A DNA stretch of 37,983 bases from an uncultured Collinsella sp. Its GTDB lineage: Bacteria; Actinomycetota; Coriobacteriia; Coriobacteriales; Coriobacteriaceae. The stretch covers positions 1 to 37,983 of the forward strand of contig UQWK01000017.1 of assembly GCA_900544725.1 (NCBI GenBank), in the 5' to 3' direction. A program made the translations under genes and the position numbers. Positions 1-6,565 of this stretch are shown here, piece after piece; the stretch's first letter is position 1; each line of letters starts with the position of its first letter. The notes beneath the pieces are model-generated. The model did no database searches. It was not told the origin of the DNA and saw only the letters and a list, made by a program, of their open reading frames with translations.

Positions 1-54
1 CTGGTGATCTCCGCCTTGAGAGGGCGGCGTCCTAAACCGCTAGACGAACGGGCC
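1..54 (-). tRNA. tRNA-Glu (anticodon CUC), 3' part outside the window
   Basis: Read on the minus strand, the segment begins with the acceptor strand GGCCCGT, then a D-arm (GTCTAGCGGTTTAGGAC). An anticodon arm follows, with stem CCGCC/GGCGG enclosing the loop CTCTCAA. The anticodon is CTC, which decodes GAG (Glu). The variable region, T-arm and 3' acceptor strand lie beyond base 1, so whether CCA is encoded cannot be seen. It is downstream of, and codirectional with, the interrupted CCA-adding enzyme gene, but it has its own promoter-like sequence. Confidence 0.93.
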
Positions 55-88
55 ACATGACATCTGCACTGCCGTGCTGCGAAGAAAT

Positions 89-117
89 ATATTACGGGAC
101 AAAAAACGCGAGCGCAA
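89..117 (-). promoter_or_regulatory. Promoter of the tRNA-Glu gene
   Basis: On the minus strand a -35-like TTGCGC (117-112) and a -10-like TAATAT (94-89) are separated by exactly 17 bases. Transcription would start near base 82, about 28 bases before the mature tRNA 5' end. This fits a vegetative sigma-70-type promoter for a stable RNA. Confidence 0.65.
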
Positions 118-205
118 GAAGAAATTCCAAATTGCTCAGATTTTGTCGTGAGGTTATGGAAAGCGCAGGTCAACCGGTCAGCTCATATGGAATGGAACCA
201 CCTGA

Positions 206-1600
206 CTACCCCAGGTGCAGGTGAGCCAGGAGTGCTTCGCGCTCGTTGGGGATGCTATCTTCGATCACGGCATCGAGGGCGGCGTTGAGCAGCTGTCCCA
301 GTTCCGGCCCTGGCTTGACGCCGGCGCGAATCAAGTCGCCACCATTGATGGCAAGCATCTTGAGCGTATAGGGCTCCCCCGCCGCCAGCAACTCGTGAGT
401 TAGCGCGCGCATCTCCTCGATCGTCTCGACGTAATAGAAACACGAAGGTGCCTTACCGAGTGTGTCGGCACGCTTAAGGTCCATGAGCTCGTCCATCAGA
501 CGCGGCGTATCGACGCCCTCGCCCGAAAGCGCGCGCATCATATTGAGCAGGCAGGATCGCTCGGGACGCAGCGGCTTGTCATGGTATTTGATCAGCAGGC
601 ACACATCGCGCACCAAATCGTGCGAGAGCGCCAGGCGATCCATGATGGCACGCGCCTTCTTGGCGCCGAGCTCAGGATGACCGTAGAAGTGTCCGCTGCC
701 CGCATGGTCGACCGTAAAGCACTCGGGCTTGGAGACGTCGTGCTAAAAGGCCGCCCACATAAGGCTCGAAGAGGGCGCAACACCATCGCACAGCGCCAGC
801 TCCCCTGCCACCGTCAGCACGCGGGCGATATGCTCGTAGACGTTAAACGCGTGATAGACACTGCGCTGATCAAACCCGCGAGCAGGCGCGAGCTCGGGCA
901 CGGCGGCGCAAATAAGCTCGGGGTAGCGCAGCATCGCGTCTCCCCCATGGCCGGTCGAAAGAATGCCTTCGAGCTCAATGCCCACGCGCTCGCGTGCCAC
1001 GGCATCGAGAAGCGGCGCGCACTCGGCAAGTGCCTGTTTGGTCGCGGGTTCAATCATAAAGTCCAGACGGCAGGCAAAACGCACCGCGCGCAGCATGCGA
1101 AGCGCGTCCTCGTTAAAACGACGCTTGGGATCTCCAACGGCGCGGATGAGTTTACGATCCAGGTCGCCCTGGCCGTCATAGCGGTCGACAAGGCCGCGCT
1201 CGGGATGCCACGCCATGGCATTGACGGTAAAGTCGCGGCGCGCCAGATCGTCCTCAAGCGACGCCGCACGCTCCACACTCTGGGGATGGCGACCATCGGT
1301 GTAAAAGCCGTCCAGGCGGTAGGTGGTGACCTCAATGCGCTCGCCATCGCAAATGGCCGTGATGCCACCAAATTTAACGCCCGACTCAACCACGGCGATA
1401 TCCGCTGCCTCGAGCGCTGCTTTGGACTCCTGCCACAGGCCGCTACAACACATGTCAACATCGTGGCTGGGGCGCCCCATCAGGGCATCGCGTACCCAAC
1501 CGCCTACGTACCAAGCCTCAAGACCGGCTGCCTCGAGCGCACGCAGGACACGGATGGAGGCATCGGTCGGCTGCGTACCGTTGAGCGAAACATTGCACAT
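206..1600 (-). pseudogene. cca: CCA tRNA nucleotidyltransferase, interrupted by an in-frame amber codon
   Basis: CCA-adding enzymes build or repair the 3' CCA end of tRNAs. From the ATG at 1600 (AGGAGG just upstream) the frame runs for 464 codons, but codon 286 is TAG (743-745). The first 285 residues hold the nucleotidyltransferase head: VGGWVRD near residue 32, the metal-binding pair DVD at residues 47-49, RRDFTVNAM and the RRFNEDALRMLRAVRFA neck. The stop falls directly before the His-Asp of the HD domain: the frame reads WAAF-stop-HDVSKPE and continues as good HD and C-terminal sequence to 206. No frameshift is involved; the two halves share one frame. A single TTG-to-TAG change would explain it. 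The truncated head may still add nucleotides; a sequencing error or strain-specific mutation is equally possible. Confidence 0.88.
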
Positions 1601-1736
1601 GCCTATGGCCTCCTGCACTTGCGAGCGTAAATCGATGGTTCTCAAGAAGTCTAACAAGAAACGAGAAAGAGCGCACACGCAATCGCGTCGTCGATTCGAT
1701 AAAACGAGTCGGCAGACGCCATATACGTTCAGCGCA

Positions 1737-1772
1737 CAAAAACACCCGCCTCGGAGATCCAAAGCGGGTGTT
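1737..1772 (-). terminator. Rho-independent terminator of the PfkB kinase gene
   Basis: AACACCCGC (1741-1749) and GCGGGTGTT (1764-1772) form a 9-bp stem. On the minus strand the stem runs into a short T tract. It lies 23 bases beyond the stop of the kinase gene at 1795 and upstream of cca, so the two genes are separate transcripts. Confidence 0.8.
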
Positions 1773-1794
1773 CGGCAACGATTTTTCGATACGG

Positions 1795-2727
1795 CTAGCA
1801 GACCTGACGAACTTCGATGTGCTTCTTGTATTCGTCCACCTTGGCAAAATCGCCCAAGCCCGGGCACTCAACCACGTTGGCACCAGTGGCCATCGAAAGG
1901 CGCAGGGCGTCCTCGACGCGCTCGGGGGCGTCGTGCCACACGGACAGGAAGGCAGCGAGCGAGGAATCGCCGGCGCAGACGGTCGACAGCAGCTTGACAT
2001 CAAAGGTGCGGTTCGCAAACCAAATGTGCTCGCCGTTAGAGAAATAGGCACCGGCGCCGCCGAGGGTCAGCAGCACGTTCTTGGCGCCCTTGGCGTGCAG
2101 TTCGGCCATCGCACCCTTGACGGACTCGTCATCGCCACCGCTCACCTTAATGCCAAAGATGTCGAGCAGCTCGTCGTCGTTAGGCTTAATGAGCAACGGC
2201 TCCATAGCAATGAGGTCGGCCAGCTGATGGCTCGAGATGTCGAGCACGAACTCAGCGCCTTTTGCCTTCACGCGACGCAGGACCTCGGCCAGGAAACCCT
2301 CGGAGGTGTTGGGGGGCAGCGAGCCGCTAATGACCAGGCAGGCCATGTCGTCGAGCGAATCAATAAGCTCAAACATCTCCTGCTCGTTGGCCTCGTTAAT
2401 GGCGGCGCCGGCATTGACCATGTTGTACTCGGTGTCGGGACCGGCGTTGAGGAACACGTTGACACGCGTGATGCCGTCAGTCCACACGGGCTTGACGGGC
2501 ACGCCAAGGGCCTCGGCGCCCTTAACGATGAACTCGCCCGAGAAGCCGGCGAAAAAGCCCAGGATCGTGGTATCGACGCCGTAGTGGTCGAGCGTAAACG
2601 AGACGTTGAGACCCTTGCCGTTGGGGGTGTAGACCGCGTTACGGGTGCGCGTAACGGTATTGGCGGACAGGCCGTCGCAGGCGATGTTGTAGTCAATAGC
2701 GGGATTTGCAGTGAGCGTGTAAATCAT
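1795..2727 (-). CDS. PfkB-family sugar-phosphate kinase (1-phosphofructokinase-like), copy 2
   Basis: The 310-residue protein belongs to the ribokinase/PfkB fold, in the 1-phosphofructokinase and tagatose-6-phosphate kinase branch. It would phosphorylate a hexose phosphate with ATP in the cytosol. It starts MIYTLTANPAID, the usual N-terminus of this branch, after GAAAGGA at 2727. The substrate-site motif reads NGKGLNVSF where GGKGxNV is usual. SGSLPP lies mid-protein. The anion-hole and catalytic-base motif reads CAGDSSLAAF, with Cys where Gly is usual; the catalytic Asp is kept. It is a full-length paralogue of the kinase at 2913-3845 and has terminators on both sides. Location beside fructose PTS genes suggests fructose-1-phosphate as substrate, but tagatose-6-phosphate or another ketose phosphate cannot be excluded. 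Confidence 0.85.
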   Translation of the reverse strand: MIYTLTANPAIDYNIACDGLSANTVTRTRNAVYTPNGKGLNVSFTLDHYGVDTTILGFFAGFSGEFIVKGAEALGVPVKPVWTDGITRVNVFLNAGPDTEYNMVNAGAAINEANEQEMFELIDSLDDMACLVISGSLPPNTSEGFLAEVLRRVKAKGAEFVLDISSHQLADLIAMEPLLIKPNDDELLDIFGIKVSGGDDESVKGAMAELHAKGAKNVLLTLGGAGAYFSNGEHIWFANRTFDVKLLSTVCAGDSSLAAFLSVWHDAPERVEDALRLSMATGANVVECPGLGDFAKVDEYKKHIEVRQVC

Positions 2728-2849
2728 GAATGTTCCTTTCACGAAGCAACGTGTTAATGAAAGTATATTCCACGCTTCGGCAAAAGGCTACAACAACTCG
2801 GTGAACGGTGTGGAAGCGGTGAAGGTCGGTTTCATCTCTCTTTTCCCAC

Positions 2850-2886
2850 GAAAAAAACGGCGCCCCGACCGAAGTCAGAGCGCCGC
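2850..2886 (-). terminator. Rho-independent terminator between the two PfkB kinases
   Basis: CGGCGC (2858-2863) pairs with GCGCCG (2880-2885). On the minus strand the stem is followed by seven T residues. It ends the transcript of the kinase at 2913-3845, so the copy at 1795-2727 needs its own promoter in the 2728-2850 gap. Confidence 0.88.
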
Positions 2887-2912
2887 ATGCGCGCGAATGT
2901 ATCGCTTTTCGA

Positions 2913-3845
2913 TTACTTGCGATCGAGCTTACGGACAGCAACGCGCTTGCTGTACTCGTCAACGTGACCGAAGTCGCCAATGCCCACGGACTCGGCAACG
3001 TTGGCGCCGGTGGCCATAGCGAGCTTCATGGCCTCCTCGACGTTGTCGCGATCCCTGTACCACTTGTGCAGGAACGCAGCGAGGGTGCAGTCGCCGGCGC
3101 AGACGGAAGAGACCAGCTTGATGTTGAACTCACGCTTGGCATACCAGATGTCCTCGCCGTTGGAGAAGTAGGCGTCGCCGCGGCTACCACGAGTGAGCAG
3201 CACGTTCTGGACGCCGGCGTCGTGGGCGAGCTTCATGGCAACGCGGACCTCGTCGTCGGTGTCGACCGGCACGCCGAAGATGGCCTTCATCTCATGATGG
3301 TTCGGCTTGATGAGCAGCGGCTTCTTGTGAGCGAGCTCCTTGAGCTTGTCGGAGGACAGGTCCAGGACGACGTCGGCGCCACGAGCCTGAGCGTGCTCCA
3401 TGACCTGAGCCAGGAAGTCGGGCGTAGCTTTGGGAGGCACGGAGCCGGAAACGATCAGGCACTCAAGGTCGCCCGCGGTGTCCAGGATGTTGTAGAGCTC
3501 CTTCTGGTGCTCCGGCGTAATCGGGGCGCCGGGGTTAAGGATGCCGTACTCGTGCTGGCCATCGTTGACGTAGGTGTTGATGCGCGTGATACCGTCGGTC
3601 CAGACCGGGCGGCACAGGCAACCCAGGTTCATGACCTCCTCGACGATGAACTTGCCCGTGAAGCCGGCGAAGAAGCCGAGCGCGACGGTGTCGACGCCCA
3701 TCTTCTTAAAGGCAAAGGACACGTCGAGGCCCTTGCCGTTAGCCGTGTAGCTGGCCGAGCCGGTGCGGACGTTCTCGTCGGGCTCGAGCGGAGAGCTCGA
3801 AACCGTCATGTCGACAGCCGGGTTAGCGGTTAGCGTGTAGAACAT
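2913..3845 (-). CDS. PfkB-family sugar-phosphate kinase (1-phosphofructokinase-like), copy 1
   Basis: This 310-residue paralogue of the kinase at 1795-2727 starts MFYTLTANPAVDM after AGGGGG. The likely reaction is fructose-1-phosphate plus ATP to fructose-1,6-bisphosphate, the step after PTS import of fructose. The substrate motif is NGKGLDVSF, with Asp where Asn is usual. SGSVPP is present, and the C-terminal motif is CAGDCTLAAF with the catalytic Asp. Copies 1 and 2 share both departures from the family (NGKG for GGKG, CAGD for GAGD), so they arose by duplication within this unusual subgroup. It lies 74 bases after ptsI; that gap holds the hairpin CCGCGTGG/CCACGCGG (3873-3902) without a T tract, possibly an attenuator or RNA-processing site. 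Confidence 0.87.
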   Translation of the reverse strand: MFYTLTANPAVDMTVSSSPLEPDENVRTGSASYTANGKGLDVSFAFKKMGVDTVALGFFAGFTGKFIVEEVMNLGCLCRPVWTDGITRINTYVNDGQHEYGILNPGAPITPEHQKELYNILDTAGDLECLIVSGSVPPKATPDFLAQVMEHAQARGADVVLDLSSDKLKELAHKKPLLIKPNHHEMKAIFGVPVDTDDEVRVAMKLAHDAGVQNVLLTRGSRGDAYFSNGEDIWYAKREFNIKLVSSVCAGDCTLAAFLHKWYRDRDNVEEAMKLAMATGANVAESVGIGDFGHVDEYSKRVAVRKLDRK

Positions 3846-3919
3846 TTACAGTACCCCCTGTATATGTGAGGGCCGCGTGGCCGGCCCATTCCAACCACGC
3901 GGTTACCTCTGATACCAAA

Positions 3920-5629
3920 TTAGCGAGCTGCGGACTCGAGCAGCGCCTTGACCTCGGCGGCGGTGTTGCAGGCGAGTGCCTTCTCGGCGAGCTCGTCGCA
4001 CTCGGCCTTGGTCCACTGGCTGATGGTCTTGCGGGCGCGCAGGATCGACGGAGCGCTCATCGAGAACTCCTCCAGGCCCCAGCTGATCAGCAGCGGCTCA
4101 AGCAGCGGATCGGCAGCGGCCTCGCCGCACATACCGACCATGATGCCGGCCTTCACGCCGCTCTCGATGATGTTCTTGAGCGAGCGGAGCACGGCGGGAT
4201 AGTAAACCTGGTACAGGTTGGAGATGGTGTCGTTGCCACGGTCGGCGCACATGGTGTAGCCGATCAGGTCGTTGGTGCCGATGGAGAAGAAGTCGGCGAC
4301 CTCGGCCAGACGGTCAGCAAGCAGCGAAGCGGCGGGCGTCTCGACCATGATGCCGACCTCGATGTTCTCGTTGAACTTGCGGCCCTCTTCGGTCAGTTCG
4401 GCCTTGCACTGCTCGACGAGCTCCTTGACGGCCACGACCTCCTCGACGCAGGTGACGAGCGGGATCATGATCTTGACGTCACCAAAGGCGCTGGCGCGCA
4501 GCAGAGCGCGGAGCTGGACCTTATACTGGTCGGGATTGGCCAGGCAGTAACGCACGGCGCGGAAGCCCATGAAGGGGTTGTCTTCCTTGACCATGTGCAG
4601 GTACGGGATCTCCTTGTCGCCACCCACATCGAGCGTGCGGATGATGACCGGAGCGCCCTTGAGCGCGCTGGCGACCTTGCGGTAGGCGTTGAACTGCTCC
4701 TCCTCGGAAGGAAGCTCGGCAGAGTCCATGAACAGGAACTCGGAGCGGAACAGACCAATGGCCTCGGCATCGTGATCGAGCGCGTTGGGCACGTCATCGG
4801 GGTTACCGATGTTGCAGGCGATGATCTTCTTGATGCCATCGGCAGTCACGGACGGCTTGCCACGGAAGGCCTCGAGAGCCGCCTTCTCGGCAGCGAAAGC
4901 CTCGGCCTTGGCGGTGTAAGCGGCGAGCGTCTCCTCGTCGGGATCGGCCTCGACGACACCCTTGCCACCGTCGACGACAACGGTCATGCCGTTACGCAGT
5001 GCGGTGCAGCTGTTGGCAACCGAAAGGACAGCCGGGATCTCGAGGGCGCGCGCGATGATCGCGGAGTGCGACGTGCGGCCACCGGTCTCGGTGACGATAC
5101 CGGCAACGTGGGCCTTATCGATCGTGGCGGTCATGGACGGCGTAAGGTCGTGCACGACAACGACGGTGTTCTCGGGCAGGACGGAGAGGTCAACGACCTC
5201 CTTGCCCAGCAGCTCGGCCAGAATACCGGTGCGGATGTCGGCGATGTCGGCCGCGCGCAGACGGAACATCTCGTCGTCCATAGACAGGAACATGTTCTCG
5301 AACATGGTCGAGGTGTCCATGAGCGCCTGCTCGGCGCAGGTGCCGCCGTCGATGGCGGCGTTGATGGCGTCGGTCATGCCCGGGTCCTGAGCCAGGACGA
5401 TGTGTCCGCTCATGATCTCGGCCTCGGCCTCGCCCACCGTCTCCTTCATGTGGTCGGCCTGAGCCTGGGTCTTCTCGCAGAAGACCGAAAGAGCGGTCTG
5501 ATAGCGCTCCTTCTCTGCTGCCGAATCAGCGACCTCGTGCGGTTCAAACGTCAAGTCGGGATCGACGGCGACCATGACGGTGCCGATACCGATGCCCTCG
5601 GATGCGTTGACTCCCTGATACATTCCCAT
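3920..5629 (-). CDS. ptsI: Phosphoenolpyruvate-protein phosphotransferase, PTS enzyme I
   Basis: Enzyme I takes phosphate from phosphoenolpyruvate and passes it to HPr, the first cytosolic step of all PTS sugar uptake. The protein is 569 residues, the normal length. The phosphohistidine motif GGRTSHSAI places the active His at residue 188. The C-terminal PEP-binding barrel shows IGTNDLIGYTMCADRGN and the catalytic Cys motif MCGEAAADP. The start MGMYQGVNAS follows GGAG at 5629; the ATG two codons later is an alternative. It is separated from ptsH by a terminator-like hairpin, so it may be expressed below HPr or from its own promoter. Confidence 0.96.
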   Translation of the reverse strand: MGMYQGVNASEGIGIGTVMVAVDPDLTFEPHEVADSAAEKERYQTALSVFCEKTQAQADHMKETVGEAEAEIMSGHIVLAQDPGMTDAINAAIDGGTCAEQALMDTSTMFENMFLSMDDEMFRLRAADIADIRTGILAELLGKEVVDLSVLPENTVVVVHDLTPSMTATIDKAHVAGIVTETGGRTSHSAIIARALEIPAVLSVANSCTALRNGMTVVVDGGKGVVEADPDEETLAAYTAKAEAFAAEKAALEAFRGKPSVTADGIKKIIACNIGNPDDVPNALDHDAEAIGLFRSEFLFMDSAELPSEEEQFNAYRKVASALKGAPVIIRTLDVGGDKEIPYLHMVKEDNPFMGFRAVRYCLANPDQYKVQLRALLRASAFGDVKIMIPLVTCVEEVVAVKELVEQCKAELTEEGRKFNENIEVGIMVETPAASLLADRLAEVADFFSIGTNDLIGYTMCADRGNDTISNLYQVYYPAVLRSLKNIIESGVKAGIMVGMCGEAAADPLLEPLLISWGLEEFSMSAPSILRARKTISQWTKAECDELAEKALACNTAAEVKALLESAAR

Positions 5630-5673
5630 TCCTCTCTCCGTGTCATGTGATAAAGCGTTTTGCCATATCCATG

Positions 5674-5710
5674 ACAAAAGAGCGCAGCTACCTTGAACAG
5701 GTCACTGCGC
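5674..5710 (-). terminator. Terminator or attenuator between ptsH and ptsI
   Basis: On the minus strand GCGCAG-tg-ACCT, a five-base loop, AGGT-ag-CTGCGC forms a strong interrupted stem followed by TCTTTTG. It lies 46 bases after the HPr stop and 45 bases before the ptsI start. Read-through here would set the HPr to EI ratio. Confidence 0.7.
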
Positions 5711-5755
5711 CCCCAAGTATGAACTTAATTGTTCAACATGCGACCCGTTTGAGTT

Positions 5756-6019
5756 CTACTCGCCAAGACCGCTCTTGATGAGCTCGATGGCAGCAGCCAG
5801 AGCCTCGGCCTCGTCGGCGCCGTCGCACTTGACCTCGACCTCAGTACCGCAGGGGATACCAGCAGCCATGAGGGCCATCGGGGACTTACCGTTGACCTCC
5901 TTCTCGGGGGTGACGACAGTCACGTCGCAGGCGTACTTGCCCATGGTGGAGGCGAAGAGGCCGGCCGGACGCATGTGAAGACCCTGCGGATTGACGAGGG
6001 TAGCCTTCTCAGAAACCAT
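5756..6019 (-). CDS. ptsH: Phosphocarrier protein HPr
   Basis: HPr is the small cytosolic carrier that moves phosphate from enzyme I to the sugar-specific EIIA domains. The 87-residue protein has the active His at residue 15 in QGLHMRPAG. Ser46 sits in GKSPMALMA, the site that HPr kinase modifies in Firmicutes; no HPr kinase gene is seen in this window. The start at 6019 has AGGAG seven bases upstream, so the in-frame extension upstream is not needed. A long palindrome-rich gap separates it from the EIIBCA gene. Confidence 0.96.
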   Translation of the reverse strand: MVSEKATLVNPQGLHMRPAGLFASTMGKYACDVTVVTPEKEVNGKSPMALMAAGIPCGTEVEVKCDGADEAEALAAAIELIKSGLGE

Positions 6020-6156
6020 AATTGACTCCTTTTTGTGTTTAACCCCTGTCATGCATGCGGCAGGAGTCAGATTCACGACGTTGTTTATATTAACTCACAT
6101 CAAACGGTTTTTCATTATGTTTCGCACGAATTGTTGGACAGATGTGTTTGTCGTCC

Positions 6157-6308
6157 GCTTGCTCGCCCACAGGGGGCCGGGCGCGGCCAGTGAGATTTCC
6201 TGCTCTACAGTCCTGCTCGCACGAAGAGCACATTAAGTGCTCTTCGGCTCGTGCGGAACTCGCGATAAATCTCACTGGCTGAGCCCGGCCCCCTGTGGGC
6301 GAGCAAGC
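6157..6308. repeat. 152-bp palindromic intergenic element
   Basis: The outer arms 6157-6182 and 6283-6308 are perfect 26-base complements. After three unpaired bases on each side, 6186-6198 and 6267-6279 add 13 more paired bases. Near the centre, GCACGAAGAGCAC pairs with GTGCTCTTCG-gct-CGTGC. The element could fold along most of its length. It contains no open reading frame with a ribosome-binding site and lies between the HPr promoter region and the EIIBCA terminator. It resembles a non-autonomous palindromic repeat or MITE, but family membership cannot be shown here. Confidence 0.85.
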
Positions 6309-6413
6309 TGCGGAAACTCAGTCGGTCCAGAGCAATATCGTGTGAACGGAATTCTGGCTGATTTTTTGTTCGCCTGGTTGATCTAGTTGATGGGGTCTAT
6401 CTATACCCTTCTG

Positions 6414-6484
6414 TAAGTTGCGGTGAAATAGGGACTGGATTTGGGGTTGAATCGTTTACACAGTCCCTATTTCACCGCAACTTA
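6414..6484. repeat. Perfect 24-base inverted repeat (GGTGAAATAGGGAC palindrome)
   Basis: The arms 6414-6437 and 6461-6484 are perfect complements around a 23-base loop. The arm contains GGTGAAATAGGGACTG. There is no T tract on either side, so it is not a simple terminator. The GGGAC-type core resembles short extragenic palindromes of the REP kind. Together with the 152-bp element it fills the 546-base gap between ptsH and the EIIBCA gene; no gene is visible in that gap. Confidence 0.85.
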
Positions 6485-6493
6485 TTTGGGGAT

Positions 6494-6530
6494 GAAAAAG
6501 GCGGAGGCCCTGGAGAGGGTCTCCGCCTTT
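6494..6530 (-). terminator. Terminator of the fructose PTS EIIBCA gene
   Basis: AAAGGCGGAG and CTCCGCCTTT (6521-6530) form a 9-10 bp stem that ends in a T tract on the minus strand. It sits about 36 bases after the EIIBCA stop codon at 6566, so EIIBCA and ptsH are separate transcripts. Confidence 0.85.
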
Positions 6531-6565
6531 GTTACAAGGGGCGATGTTATTCGCGTACCGTGGAA

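Noticed and set aside
743..745. Programmed amber read-through, pyrrolysine or selenocysteine in cca
   Set aside because: The codon is TAG, not TGA; no PylT or SECIS-like structure was seen nearby, and family members have an ordinary Leu-like residue here.
592..786. Frameshift in cca
   Set aside because: The downstream half reads in the same frame as the upstream half; only a stop codon intervenes, so no insertion or deletion is needed.
3866..5650. Long plus-strand open frame opposite ptsI
   Set aside because: It mirrors the strongly conserved enzyme I gene, has no family resemblance, and arises from GC-biased codon third positions on the coding strand.
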